From: Topomyia yanbarensis | Taxonomy: Eukaryota > Arthropoda > Insecta > Diptera > Culicidae | Length of the DNA: 64,000 nt | Assembly (NCBI RefSeq): GCF_030247195.1 | Contig: NC_080672.1 | Coordinates: forward strand, 362,320,271-362,384,270 | Reading direction: 5' to 3' | Notes under the pieces: model-generated | What the model was told of the DNA's origin: nothing | Databases searched by the model: none | The model's input: the letters and a program-made list of their open reading frames with translations, nothing else | Translations under genes and position numbers: made by a program | Shown here: positions 44,046-56,759 of the stretch, one piece after another | Position numbering within the stretch: the first letter of the stretch is position 1 | Layout of the letters: every line of letters starts with the position of its first letter

Positions 44046-44159
44046 CAAGCTGTACGTGGGTAGAAGCAAAAAAAGAAGAAAAAAATAATAAAAGATGAGA
44101 AAAAATTTAAACAAAAGCAAAATAAAATAAAAAAGCAAAAAAAGAAAAAAAAAAAAACG

Positions 44160-45370
44160 CTTTTAATCCACCTAACAGTGTGATGAGACATTTCTTATAA
44201 CTCTCTATCACTCTCTTCGAATATTACATCGTTTGAGAACATTTAGAACTTGATGCTTCGCGATGTTTTTGATAACACATACTACATGGGATAGATCTCA
44301 AACCAAATCAATGGGAAAGCGAAAAAATGACCCATAAACTAGACATACAAACGAATTATTGCTAATGCTCTGTTAATAAAATATCTAAATTCTTCAATCA
44401 ATGCATTGTAGTGGGAAAACTGAATTTTCCTAGAGGGGTTATATATTGTACTGAGCCAAAAAAATCGATTTTTTTTTAATCGACTTGAAGTTTATACTTT
44501 ACTCAAATTTCCAACGTGACTGAGAACTAAGAAATCAACACTTTTTCTTGAGAAAAGCGATACTAGCATTGACACCATTCAAAGAAAATCAACAGTGAAT
44601 ATTTTCAGACTTGGTTTCATTTCCTTTTTAAGAACTATTGTGTTTTTTACATCCTAGATTGCATGATTCAGTGATCGAAATCCAAAACTTCATGAAGTAT
44701 TTAAAATTATTAAATTAAAATTTGTGTTTGCTATTGAAATTGACAAAATGATAGTATCGCCCCTTTGACGATTGTTTACTTTTTCGGTCCCACTTATCAG
44801 CATTGAAGTATCGCCCTTACGTTTTTTACAATACCAATTTTACAATTGGTGGGGGTTTGGTAAAAATCGATCTTACTGTCCAAACGGCATAATTCCGAAA
44901 CCGTAATATTTGAAGTTTTAAAATTATGCAGAATTAATTTTTCGGACAATAGTAACAGAGTTCGTGTCTTTAGCGAATTTTTTGAGACTTTATTGTAGTC
45001 ATGAATATTAACCTGAGAAAATTCACCATAAATACTTCTTGGACGATATACCGTCAAAATTATTTTATCAAATGATGCGCTGTTTAATGTTTGTAAAACT
45101 CATCGAAGATACTAAACCTCCGAAATTGGCGGTTTCAAAATGATGCTATCTTGACCTTAAATTACTGTTTTTGAATATTTTACCTATACATATAATTGGT
45201 CATACAACAAAATCAAATGCTCATCAAAATCGATCAGAACCTGCTAGAGTCGAATGGAAATCGTCATTTTTCATAAATTTCTCTCTACATTCGGAAATTG
45301 TTATCCTCGTTATTAATCATATTACGTTTTCGTCTCAACTCGACGCATTCCCAAAATAAAAACCTGTTTT
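44160..45370. other. AT-rich sequence with mosquito dispersed-repeat motif
   Basis: TTTTAATCCACCTAA begins this stretch (44161) and recurs at 45368. It is a motif I know from many Aedes repeats. Nothing coding is visible. Confidence 0.4.
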
Positions 45371-46519
45371 AATCCACCTAATGGTTCAATTGTGCTTGTC
45401 TCATTTGTCCAGACTACGATTCCATGGCTGGTTATGTTCAATACAATGGTGGAAATGAATATTACATGTTCAGTACGATTTGCACATACATACAACGGAT
45501 CGATAGCCACGATCTTGAGATACTATGTGATACTGAAACATCGCTTGAAACCAGCGGCGGATCAAGGAGAAAGATCCGGGAGATCCATGTCCTGCCGAAA
45601 ATTTTCAACTTGTTAAGAAATTTTAAACTAGTTTTAATTTTAAAGTAGCAACCCCTCACTGCATACTCCCTCCGGGCCGGTATGATTGACGATTTTTAGA
45701 GTGATTGCATAACCTTTCTATATGAGAAAGGCAAAAATGTACCAAAGTCCAAAAAATCAATTTTTGTCAAACAGCTCAATGTTTCATGCATTTTAAAGTC
45801 ATTTGGTATCAAAAATACAAATTTGATTTTGAAAATTTTTCATTTCAGTTTATATGGGAATTTGCTGTGTGATTGCACTCTTCAACTCGTAACTCCGGAA
45901 CCGGAAGTCCCATCAATTAAAAAATCGGTGCAAATCGGTTCAGCCATCTCTGAGAAACAGAGGTCACATTTTTTCCACATACACACAGACATTTTCCGAT
46001 CTCGACGAACTCAGTCGATTGGCATATGACACTCGGCTCTCCGGGTCGGGATTAGATTGACGAATTTTAGAGTGAATGAGAAAGGCAAAAACATTTTTAG
46101 CAAATGTTGAAAGTTATGCATCTTTTTGGTGAGCTGTTCTATGTTTCATAGACGTTAAATCAATTTTAACTTCGCTTCCTATTAAATAAAGACCTTTATT
46201 ACAGTACATCTCTACAAAAACGAGCTCAATTTGAAAATAAATCTGAGGATTATGATTGATTACAGAACTCTGGAATTTTCTATTGGAATGTTTTCAGGCA
46301 GGAATTTGATATTGATGCTATTAGACAACTGTGAAATCAAGACCAATAGATCAGTTACATATCAGGATCACATTCCGACAATTTATCAAAAGTCCTCATG
46401 ATGTTTACAACAACCGGTTATCAATCCACGGATCAGATAATTGTTATTGTAAAATTGAATTAAATCAGTCTGCATCAATACATTTTCAACTTCAATCCAA
46501 TATTTTTTTTGGGTGTGGT

Positions 46520-46533
46520 GGGGGGGGGGGGGG
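46520..46533. repeat. 14-base G run
   Basis: An uninterrupted poly-G in an otherwise AT-rich stretch. Length may be a sequencing uncertainty. Confidence 0.85.
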
Positions 46534-47494
46534 TTGTATGGTGTTAAACCCCAAAACCTTCTCTTGGCTACGCCGATGCTTGTAGTTATTTATTTCGCTT
46601 TTCATTTTCCGATATGTTTCAGATCGATCCGATAGTCATAAGTTAGAAAAATTGCAGTCAGAAGGTTCGCACAAATGAACATTTTTGCACTGATAAGTTA
46701 TCAAGTTCCTTCCAGACAACTTGGAAGTGTTCGGTGATTATTTCTAGCGGTTGTAGATAGAAAAATAAAATACAAAATTCGTTTTATCGTAATAATGTTT
46801 GGCTTATTTCAACGGATTATTACTATATTGAACAATAAATAGGCGACAAAGAGTAATCCACAAACAACAATCCATAACATTTAAAGTATTCAAAATAGAT
46901 ATTTGAAGTCTTCAGCAAAGTTATTCGCAAAAGTAAGAGCTACAAATTTGCTGAAGACGTCATTTCGATATAATCACTTCCAAGAAAATTTGTGAAAATA
47001 TCTCACTCATAGGGGGATTAATCAGCAAAAGCACAATACCAAAAAAAGGGCATATTACCTCCATTAAATTCTCCGAAGATACTATTTACCTAAAATAAGC
47101 CGTTTTGGCGTTAATAATAGATTACATGTTTTTGGTCATATTTCTGGCAATCGGAAATGATAAAAATCTTTCGTCCGCATTTAATTATAAATATCTCTTT
47201 TGATAATAGTCCGATTTCAACAATCTATAGCTTGTTCGAAAGGTATTCGTTAAAGCTGTCTAAAAACATATAAATTGTGAATCTGTATTGTCAATTTCGG
47301 CAGATAATTCAAAAAAACTGCAAAAAACGCCATTTGTACGCATTCAAACATTCATATCTTGAAAACTAAACATCAGAATCAAAAACAAATTAATAGCGTT
47401 CATACTGTTTTTTAGTTCTTTCATTTAAAATTGGTTTGGATAAGATCGGTTCAGCCATTGCTGAGAAACACGAATGAGAATTTGTCCGTTACAT

Positions 47495-47529
47495 ACACAC
47501 ACACAGACACACACACACACACACACACA
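47495..47529. repeat. (CA)n microsatellite
   Basis: CA repeat interrupted once by CAGA, inside one of the dispersed repeats. The other copies of that repeat have only 3-5 CA units here, so the array expanded in this copy. Confidence 0.9.
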
Positions 47530-48110
47530 GACATTGTCCCAAATCGTCGAGCTGAGTCGATTGGTATATAAGACTCGGCCCTCCGGGCCTCGGAAAAAAT
47601 CTTGAAAGTTTGAGCGAATTCTATACATTTCTTTTATAAGAAATGTAAAAACGAAAAAAGGAAAAATAAGAACAAATAAGAACAACACTAAACAATAAAT
47701 AAAGAAATAAAACATCCACACAGCGAACAGGCACAGTGGAGGAGCCATAAGCTTTTAAGCAAGAAGAGATATAACATAAGAACACAATCCCCTACCGAAG
47801 TAATACCCATCGTTGGTTCCGGGAGGAAGAGGATACGAAGATACAGGAGGTTGAGGTTTAGTCGGTAGGCTTACTGGAGAAAGAGCTGCAATAAGAATCC
47901 GACAGCACCACGGCCAAGTCGGTAGTCATTTCTTTTGAAGATTTTCCCTCGATAAAAAAATACGCACACACACAGACATTTACCGGACTCGACGAATTGA
48001 GTCGAATGGTATAGACGCAGATTAGAAAGTCGATTTTCAGAGCGATTACATAGCCTTTCTATAGGAGAAAGACAACAAGGATTTAATCGAAAAATATAGG
48101 GAAAACGGTT

Positions 48111-50716
48111 TTTTTTTATTTTGGCCAATTAGCAATTGAAACAGTTTTTTTTATCCGAACAACGACATAAAATGTCCCCCATGCACATTTTCAAATAAAA
48201 AATCGGATCCGAAACTACCAAAATTTGAGTGAAGTAGTGTCTCACATTTCATTTGAATGAGGATCATTCAGCTAACTAAATTATACAATGCAAGCAGTCA
48301 CTTGCTGAGGTCGAGCATTACCCAACGCGCCCGCCTTGAAGCATAGCAGGGATTGGGTGGTGGCTAATTTGTTTACCAGTTAACTTTTACCACGCATTGA
48401 AGCGTGCAAATGACTGGTGGTTTTACACAATAAGACCCTTGTGCGAAAGCGTGTGCCAGCAATTTGACGGTTCACTGACACTTTTCCGTGTAAGTGCCAC
48501 CGCCTGGGTACTTTCGACGCGATCGGGGTAATTGGTTCAAAGTGGAACTATCTATCATTAGCCCTATAGTTAACCCTCCACGTGCTCGCTATCGCCTTTA
48601 ATGGAGGTATGCGAATGTGGCCTCGATCATAATGTGGACAGCGCTAGTTGGTCTACGTTGTAGCCGAATAGGGTTTCCTCGAGCCAAAGGTTTACAGGTG
48701 CTTCCTGATGACTGCTCAAAGCAGTCATCTAGATTAATTGCAGCAATATCGATGCCTGCCTACGACCACATGGGGATCTGGTGTGCTATGCAGCCGCAGA
48801 TCTTGATTAATGCTCTACTCTCTGGTGTTGCAATCTAACCGCAGAGCTCAGAGCGGCTGGTTTTGACTGCTTGTTTGATGGCTGAACACCTGTCAACCTA
48901 CCACATCAGCCAGTGGCACAACCATACACGGAATGGATTTGCTCACGACTCACGGCCCTGCAGGCATAGTACGAGCGAGCACATTGCGCTACTGTGTGCA
49001 ACATGAAAGGTACGCTTCGAGTTGAAATGGTAATGTGCATATTTTAAATATTTTGTAATACCTTGGGTACTTAAGAAGTGTACTGGGAACGGGTACCACT
49101 GTGGGCCGATGATTTCCATTTTAACGCATTTTGTATAGGTATACTTGGCGCCACCGACCAAAGCGAAGGGTTCGTCCAACAGCGAAGCACTTTCTCTTCG
49201 TATAGTCAATATAAAGAGTACTTAAAATTTGGTCATTAAATAAGTCATGTGCTGTTTCTCGTCTTTGATCTTTTTCCATACAACTGACGTTAAAGAAGTG
49301 CAAAATGATAAAAAAAAATTATTTTATGAAATAGGATTAATACTTTAAAACTTTATTTTATATTATCTTCTAGATGATTCGTCCAGCTCACATTATTGTG
49401 TAAGTATGAGGTGGAACCATCATCATCATCATCATTGGTTGGGTTATCTGTCAAAGAAACTTACCCTTGCGACTGAAACTAACCACAATCAAATAGTGGC
49501 GGTTTTATTTTCACAGAAAATCAGTCGATCTGAACATTTAAGCAATGGAAAAATATATTGTGACGTTAAGAAAGCTGAGCTTAATAGATGTTTTCAATAA
49601 GTGAAAAGTTTTACTTTTAACATAATGACCTATAGTTGCAGGAAAAACTTAATAAATGTCACTTCTAAAAATCTTTGATACAACCTATTTTGTCCTCATT
49701 TGCATTCAAGCCGTCCCACTGTGAAGTGTTTACAGTAAAGTATCAACACTCGTATAAAAAGTATGACGAACATTTTACTTACTATACGTTCAACTGGAAA
49801 CCTACTAAGATAAAAAGTCGCACAGCAAAACATGTTTTCCATTCATGAAACCACACATGGATTGGCCAAGCGGCCGTGTGTTGATTCCCCAAGTTTGGAA
49901 CGGTTAGACCAGGTCAAGTGCCAATTTGGTAGTTGAACACACACACTCCCAGAAACAGCGGGAGGGAGCCGCTCCGACGAGGATTTACTCAATTGCCTAG
50001 TCTCGCCAAAATACCCGTACCAGATTAGCAAACACGCGGTGGTCAAAACGAACCTCGAAGCGGATCGAATGATGCGGATTAGATCGACTGTTATCGATAT
50101 CCGTCGCTGACGAAGATAACAGTGGAGACGGCGATGGTGACGAAACGAAACGCTGAAATTATGCAACCAAATATCTATTCGCTAGTTCAATCGTGCAGCC
50201 GAACAACTGGACAGACCCTCGCAGAAAAATAAAACATATTACGATGTGGATTGTGATGAAATCGCGGTTCGATCGCTCCCGGCTATACATATTGAAATTG
50301 TACCTACTAGATGGGGTCTCTTCCATCGCCGTGATCGCTGCGACCCAGCAAAACCGATGATGATCAACCTGATCGGCTCGCATGTGCAGTGGTTCGGCAG
50401 ACATTATGGCGGCGTGGCGCGGCGCGGTGGTGCATCTGACGCTGCTTTGTTGATGCGCTGGGAAACATCGCGCGGTTTAGGAGACGTGTGAATTTTGATG
50501 TCATTGCCTGCGGCAATCGATTAATGTCAGAGATCAAAGGACCACTATGTCGCTGAAGGTTTTCGTGTGTAATTGTGTTGCCTTCTTGTTTTTATGTGTC
50601 GTTGCTGCGTTGGATTTGAATTATGTATTTTTAATATGAGTTAACGTCGTGTAATTAATTGAATTTCAGATAAACTGAGTAGCGTAAAGGTTGTATGATT
50701 TAGATTCGTTAAGTAA
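48111..50716. other. Unassigned, partly GC-richer sequence
   Basis: No frame is convincing. The block 49840-50490 has even composition and low repeat content and might hold regulatory or untranslated exon sequence of a neighbouring gene. A (CAT)6 microsatellite lies at 49418-49435. Confidence 0.3.
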
Positions 50717-51519
50717 TACTCAGCTAGAGATGGGCGAATGAATCGAGAATCGGTCAAAAGAATCGACTATTCAAAAAGAATGAATGAACCGCTTTACTCT
50801 TTTAAAGAACTGAGATTCACTGCAAAAGTGACTAATTATTATGAGCCGAATGAGATCCAACAAGAACCGAACGAGCCGATTTGACAGTTTGCCACGATTA
50901 TAAATTGTTAGAGCGAACAAAACAAAATGAATGATAAACATTGTACACTGTTTGTCTACACGGAATAAAAACCAACGAAACAGCTGTTATCACTGAGAAC
51001 TGACATACAAGTAAACTTTTCAATATGTGTAAGAAATAAAACTGTCGTTTTGAAATGCCACTAAGAAGTAGCAGCTTGCCACTAGGCGGCGCTACGATTG
51101 GCCAGCAAACGCTGTAAGGGCGTTGCGTGCTAACTTGGATACAATGGTGATCCATCCATGCGAACCTGTATGCGATGGTGATTTTCAACGTATTTTCATT
51201 TAAATGTTTACACAGGTTTTTCAGGAGAGTTTGTTCTAGCTTGTATGTCTGTTCTCTGTGCTGTTATATCCATCATAATGATAAAATGTGTGCTTTAATC
51301 AACCGAAGGTGAAGCAAAGCCCTGTCATGGTTTCCAAATTGGTACAGCAGTTGGATGGAACATCGCGTCTAAATGGGAAGTCTCGCCAAATCCAACGGAT
51401 GCACTTAAATTTGAGATTGTCAAATAATAGCAGAACCTCTTTGCACACTCACATCTTATACAACTATTTGATGGAAGGAATGAAAATTAATTAACCCTAC
51501 TCTTTTCGAAATTATGCTA

Positions 51520-52212
51520 AAACGCCTATACGTACCCCTTGATGGTTTCACTGACGATCTCTGGTCGGGTTTTTAAACCCGAAACCCGGACCCGACCCGA
51601 ACCCGACGGGTTTCGGGTCGGGTTCGGGTTCAGTAAATTGAAACTTATCGGGGTCAGGTTTTACAAAATTTTCATTCTCGGGTACGGGTTTTTAAATTTT
51701 AAAATGTTCGGGTTCGGGTTTTTCAAATGTTATAATTTCGGGCTCGGGTCGGGTTCGGGTTTTTTAATTTTCAAGCTCTCGGGTTCGGGTCGGGTTCGGG
51801 TTCGAAAAAATTGAAACCCGACCATCTCTACTGACGATATCACTGCGGAGAATTTCGTGGAAAAATTGGTAAAGCAAAATAATCTTTCTGAGTCTGCTAA
51901 CCTAACGGTGATACGAGTTGTGCGAAACGAAAAACACAAAGACAATCCTATGTCTGCTGTTCTTGAAACCGATGCCAAAACCTTCGGAAAACTGATAAAG
52001 CTGCAACGTGTCAACTTAGGTTGGATGCGCTTACTGAATGTGTCAACGTGATTCGCTGCTTTCGGTGTTCTGAGTACGGCCATAAAGCTGACGCATGCAC
52101 GAAGCCCCCATGCTGTCCAATTTGTGCCGATGGCCACAAGTCTGAAGGAAGAATGTGTTTCAACCTTCCGACAGTGCATAAACTGCCACAATGCCAATAC
52201 TGCGAGAACTAA
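51520..52212 (+). pseudogene. Jockey-like LINE ORF1 remnant, split by an hAT MITE
   Basis: PLDGFTDD before 51558 and ITAENFVEKLVKQNNLS after 51838 read in one frame once the MITE and one copy of its 8-bp duplication are removed. Downstream, VNVIRCFRCSEYGHKADAC and CCPICADGHKSEG.C (52045-52165) are the tandem zinc knuckles of LINE ORF1. The part upstream of 51520 is too decayed to read. Confidence 0.65.
51559..51830. mobile_element. 272-bp hAT-type MITE with GGGTCGGGTTCG repeats
   Basis: Flanked by identical CTGACGAT octamers (51551-51558, 51831-51838). The ends are TGGTCGGGTTT-type in inverted orientation. The interior is largely an array of GGGTCGGGTTCGGGTT and its variants, partly in reverse at the left end. 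It interrupts LINE ORF1, whose empty site can be read. Coding-free. Confidence 0.85.
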
Positions 52213-52540
52213 TGCTGACCAAATACAAGTAGATCATGCCTCCTGGAGCTCTGAGTGTCCACTGTACTAAACTCGTCTTCGGCAGTCACGTCGAACCATC
52301 GACTACAACACCTAGCAACTAACACAACACCGTGAAACCAGTTTCGCTGTTCGTCAAATAATCCCTTCGGTCAAACGACAAATCAACCACAGCAACCATG
52401 ATTTTATATCCCTGTTATTCCTTCCTGACGACGGATCCGGCTTATGTCTATCAGTTTCTTCTGTGGCAGAGACGCCATCGGAGAATGAAACTCGGTTAGA
52501 ACAACGAGGCAGTAATGATGGCGACCTCATCTAGTCAGAT

Positions 52541-53270
52541 CCACAATTGAATCTTTCCGACGGGTGCAATCAGCCCGATTGTACCAACTACGTTCACCTG
52601 CTCTCCACGGGATTTGCGTGTTATGGCAGCGACCATTCCCGGTCAGGTAAAGCTAAGGAGAGTATCTGTCCTCCCGAAGCTACTCAAGATACTACGCACC
52701 TTAAATAAGTTCAACAATTGCAACTTGCCAACCGGCGCAATCAACCCGATTCCATCACCGACTTTCACCTGGTTTCCACGAAACTTGTATGCTATGGCAA
52801 CGACCTTTCCCGGTCAGGTAAAGCTAAGGAGGGTATATGTCCTTCCGAAGCTACTCAAGATACTGCGCACCTTAAATTAGACCCACAATTGCAGCTTGCC
52901 GATGGGCACAATCAGCTAGAATCCATCACCGACGCCCATCTGCTTGCCACGGAACTTGGCAGCGACCCTTCCCGGTCAGATCTACAATTGCAGCTTACCG
53001 ACGGATGTGATCAGCTAAACTCCGTCACTGATGACCATCTGCTTGCCACGGAACGTGAATGTGATGGTAGTGACCTTCTCCGGTCAGGTAAAACAAGGAG
53101 GGTATATGTACTCCCGAAGCTACTATAGATTCTGCGCACCCTGAATCCGATCCACAATTGCAGTTTACCACCGTTTACAATCAGTTTGATTCTATCACCG
53201 ACGCCTATATGTTGCCAATGAAATCGGAAAGCAGTGACTACGATCTGCTCCGGTCAGATAACAGCAGTCT
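52541..53270 (+). repeat. Tandem ~170-bp units between ORF1 and endonuclease of the LINE
   Basis: About five units start near 52541, 52711, 52882, 52981 and 53151. Shared motifs: CACAATTGCAGCTTGCCGA, CATCACCGACGCCCA, TTGCCACGGAA, TCCCGGTCAGGTAAAGC and CCCGAAGCTACTC. The third unit lacks its middle (about 100 bp) and the last is partial. Coding translation of a unit is Leu/Asp-rich (for example QLADGHNQLESITDAHLLA). Confidence 0.75.
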
Positions 53271-53459
53271 AAAACAATTAGAGCAATTTGAAGTTCCTGC
53301 TTTTTTTACACATGTAAATGCAATGAATGTATATGTTCTTCCGAAGTAGGATATACAGATGCTGCCCCCGCTGAAAATCCACCTCCATTACAGGCGGACA
53401 CCACCACCATCGCCGCTCGTCTTTCTACCGCTCAACCATCAGGACACTATCTGGAGGAA

Positions 53460-53850
53460 CATCTTAGTATCTACTACCAGAACGTGAGAGGACTACGCAC
53501 AAAAACTGACGAGTTGTTCGTCGCTGTTTCAGAGGCCGAATATGATGTCATTGTTCTAACCGAAACGTGGCTGAATGATCAAATCCATTCGATCCAGTTA
53601 TTCGGCCAAAGGTACACGGTTTACCGTAAAGATCGCGATCCAGACAGTACAGGGAAAAACGCGGTGGTGGTGTGCTTATTGCAGTGTCCAACCGGTTATC
53701 GTCCAAACATAAAACTGATAGTAACGATCTCGAACAACTATGGGTAGATATTCGCGGACGCGATAATAATATTTGAGAGTGGGCGTAGTATATATTCCCC
53801 CGATTCCGCAAGTGCTATAGATATTATTCAGAAGCACATAGACTCAGCAC
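53460..53850 (+). pseudogene. Jockey-like LINE endonuclease remnant
   Basis: Starts ..LSIYYQNVRGLRTKTDELF (N of the endonuclease active site), then VIVLTETWLND (catalytic Glu). The catalytic GDYN block follows at about 53890 in another frame (LLFGDYNQPGL). Frameshifts near 53665 and 53745. The domain would nick target DNA to prime reverse transcription. Confidence 0.7.
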
Positions 53851-55562
53851 TTGTCATCGCAACTTCCATTCAACCCAACACGGCTCATCTACTGTTTGGT
53901 GACTATAATCAGCCAGGACTTCTTTGGAAGAGTACCCCTTCCGGTTATGCCAGATCCTTCTGAATCTATCTTTTTTAGAGCGAGTATTGCCTTATTGGAC
54001 GGAATGTCTATATTTAACATGCTGCAAATGTGTACAGTAAATAACAGACGGAATCGAACCCTGGACCTCCTGTTCGTAAATGAAGAAGCTGCTATTAACT
54101 GGGCCGTTTCAGAAGCCCTTGAGCCATTAGTTGCCTGCGACGCGCATCATCCACCTCTTCTAGTAACGCAGATTTGTTCCCAGTTGGTTATTTATAACGA
54201 AATGCTGGATGTCAGGGAGCTGAAAAGATTGCGAGTAGCTGCGCTTCGGCATTACACCAGCCGACAAAACCCCATTACAAAACGAGAGTTTATTCAAGCT
54301 AGCAACAGTTACAAGACATATAATCTGTTCCTCTATTCGAGACATGTAGCACAAACCCAATCAAACCTGAAACAAAATCCAAAGCAGTTTTGGTCTTTCA
54401 TTAACGGAAAACAAAAAGAAAATGGGCTTCCTTGTTTCCTTGCAAATGAAACATCAAGCACTCCAAGCGGCATCTGTGACCTATTAGCTCAACATTTCTC
54501 GAGTGTGTTTATAAAGGACTCGGCTAACTCGACTCAGGTTGAATATGGCCTTCAGAATGTCCCTCATGATGTAATTAATGTAGGTAATATCCAATTTACT
54601 GACGAAGACATTTTAGCTGCCATGAGAAAGCTAAAGTCTTCAACATCAGCAGGACCAGATGGTATTCCTTCCATTATACTGAAAAGATGCGCAAGCGCAT
54701 TGTGTACGCCTTTAAGGCTAATTTTCAATCAATCACTGTTGCAATCGGCGTTTCCCGTCTGTTGGAAAAAATCAGTTATGTTTCCCGTTTTTAAAAAAGG
54801 TGATATGCGAACTATCGTGGAATAACCTCACTTTGCGCTCGATCAAAGTTATTTGAGGTATTAGTAGGAAACGTACATATCGAAGGATCAACGTGGCTTT
54901 TTTCAGGCAGATCGATAACTATTAATCTAGCCCAATTCACCTAGCTCTGTATTAAAAATATTGAAGTTGGATCGCAGGTCGATACTGTGTACACGGATCT
55001 CAAGGCTGCATTCGATCGTGTAGATCACTCTCGTCTACTGGCAAAGATAAAGCGGCTGGGCGCTTCGTCAAATTTCACAGGGTGGCTTAAATCATATCTC
55101 GTAAATCGTTCTCTATCTGTAAAATTAGGAAATAACGAGTCATAAAGTTTCATCAACTTGTCGGGAGTGCCTCAAGGGAGCAATCTAGGACCGTTGCTCT
55201 TTTCGTTGTTATTCAATGACGTTTGCTATGTTATACCTCCAGGGTGTAAACATATATACGCTGATGATCTCAAACTATTTCTTATTGTGCGATCAATAGA
55301 AGATTGTGTGACACTACAGCGACACTTAGAAGCTTTTTGTAATTGGTGTAGTCGCAACTTGCTGGCTCTCAGCGTGGCCACATGTTCCATAATATCTTTT
55401 ACTCGTAGAAAAAATCCAATACTCTGGAGGTACACCATCTCAGGGGAATCGCTAGAGAGAATGACAGTTATCAGAGACCTCGGAGTACTCCTGGACTCAC
55501 TGTCCTGGAAGCTTCAGCACCCATTTGGTGTTCTTATACGTGCATTTGGATCAACCGAATAG
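53851..55562 (+). pseudogene. Jockey-like LINE reverse transcriptase remnant
   Basis: Linker region, then KQFWSFINGKQKENGLP (54380-54430), KLKSSTSAGPDGIPSIILK (RT block 0/1, 54630-54690), PVFKKGD, KAAFDRVDHSRLLAK (motif A, catalytic Asp, 55000-55040), GVPQGSNLGPLLFSLLFN (motif B) and YADDLKLF (catalytic box, 55258-55280), then RDLGVLLDS (55470). A 324-codon frame (53851-54825) survives, followed by a broken segment 54826-55157 where the ENYRGI.SLCA block should be. Confidence 0.8.
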
Positions 55563-56175
55563 AAGCAGTGCCTGCAAGATTTCTCCTTTTTGCTCTTAGA
55601 ACTCTCCCATGGGGTAACCCAGCAGAGCTACCACCGTACATCGATCGCTGTCGTCTGCTCGATGTGGAAACCCTAGCGAAAAGGCGGAACACATTTAGAG
55701 CAGTATTTGTTGGGAAGATATTAACTGGTCAAATAGATGCTCCAGATATTCTCTCACAAATAAATGTCAATGTGCCTCCGAGATCAGAGATCTCAGATCG
55801 CATAACTTCTTAAGACTGTAATTTCAGCGCACAGAGTACGGTCAGAACGAGTCCATTAGGGCGATGTGTAATGTTTTAAATAGTGTTTATGACCATTTTG
55901 ACTTTTCTGTACTTGTGATGTTTTCAAAAATAGACTAAGAAGGTTGATTTAGATTTTAAAATTCCATTTTTGTAATATTTGTAATTTTTGTTCTTGCAAT
56001 ACTGTGTACTATGTGATTATGTTTAATTGTAGTGAAAAATCATGTAATCAGGTTTTTACGTCCATTTGAGGATTGTTTCTGTAGTATATCCTGAAATGGT
56101 CTATTCCCATTCTAGAAACACTTCATGTAGACCAACACAGGTCAGATGAAAAATAAGAATAAATAAATACATAAA
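55563..56175 (+). pseudogene. Jockey-like LINE ORF2 C-terminus, 3' UTR and tail
   Basis: RFLLFALRTLPWGNPAELPPYIDRC continues the conserved C-terminus in a new frame up to about 55812. The 3' UTR ends in an AATAAATAAATAC-type tail at 56155-56175 rather than pure poly-A. Confidence 0.6.
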
Positions 56176-56759
56176 CGCCAACATTCTCTCTAATAGTATT
56201 CATGAAACATAAAATGAAATGAGTCCATTATTGAAAATAGAACTATGATAGAAAATAACTTCAAATATGTATAACACGAAAGCGTTTCTTAAAGCCCTGG
56301 TTTTTTTTCTCGTTTTATCTCAAACAATCATATTTCAAAGTACGAATCACTGAATCGATCAAAAGAGTCGATTCATTTTAGTGAGTGAATCGGATACGGT
56401 TCGCTCACCAAACTGAATCGGTTTGTCCATCTCTAGGTCTCAGACACTGTCCCTAGTATGAAGGCAATTCGAAGATGGGTGTATCTGAAGTACGGCAAAT
56501 TCTTAAGACTTTAACTTTGTTTTATATTCTGGAAAAAGTTGGTTCAATTGTTTTTTATTTTCTAATACAAAAGCGATTACTGAACAACTAACTGGAACAT
56601 TTTTATCGAAGTTAGAGAAATTGTTCACACTTTCAAGATCGGATTTTTGTATCTTATATACCAATCGATTCAGTTTGAGGAATTAAAAACGTTCGAGCGT
56701 TTTGATCTAGATTTGCTCAGTTGTTTGTTTATTTAATTTGTTTATTTGTTGTATCAACA

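Larger units (their letters stand above)
35800..44158 (+). mobile_element. Dead R1-clade LINE with two nested insertions
   Basis: ORF1 with zinc knuckles, then endonuclease, RT, and the R1-type C-terminal region all read on the plus strand in correct order. The 3' end has a duplicated ~300-bp block and an A-rich tail at 44060-44158. It is interrupted at 38400-39005 and 40354-43049. All frames carry stops and shifts. The 5' boundary is approximate. R1-clade elements often target rDNA, but no rRNA sequence is visible here, so it is either a non-specific lineage or lost specificity. Confidence 0.75.
45660..48110. repeat. Cluster of related dispersed repeats (GAGTCGA..ACTCGG..CTCCGGG type)
   Basis: Three blocks share the same order of motifs: CGGTTCAGCCATYNCTGAGAA, a CA-rich stretch with CAGACATT, CGACGAACTCAGTCGATTGG or variant, and ACTCGGCYCTCCGGG (45939-46050, 47440-47600, 47960-48070). 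Each is followed by GATTGACGATTTTTAGAG or AGAGCGATT and a GAGAAAGGCAAAA-type tail (also 45700-45740, 46050-46080). Very common in Aedes genomes by my recall. The origin of this family is not evident from the sequence. Confidence 0.6.
50724..56436. mobile_element. hAT-type terminal pair CTAGAGATGG..CCATCTCTAG enclosing a LINE
   Basis: CTAGAGATGG at 50724 and its exact reverse complement at 56436 are each followed inward by GAATCG/CGATTC-rich subterminal repeats (50735-50790, 56340-56425). Flanks are ATACTCAG and GTCTCAGA, an imperfect duplication at best (5 of 7 after alignment). Subtracting the LINE leaves about 770 bp, similar in size and style to the element at 40354. The pairing of these ends is an inference, though the exact 10-bp inverted match makes it likely. 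Confidence 0.55.

Noticed and set aside
35800..44158. rDNA insertion of the R1-type LINE
   Set aside because: No 28S or other rRNA sequence could be seen on either side.
44060..44158. An A-rich stretch as a host polyadenylation site
   Set aside because: It sits exactly at the 3' end of the R1-type LINE and is explained as its tail.
48617..48838. 73-codon plus-strand frame
   Set aside because: No family resemblance and no supporting signals.
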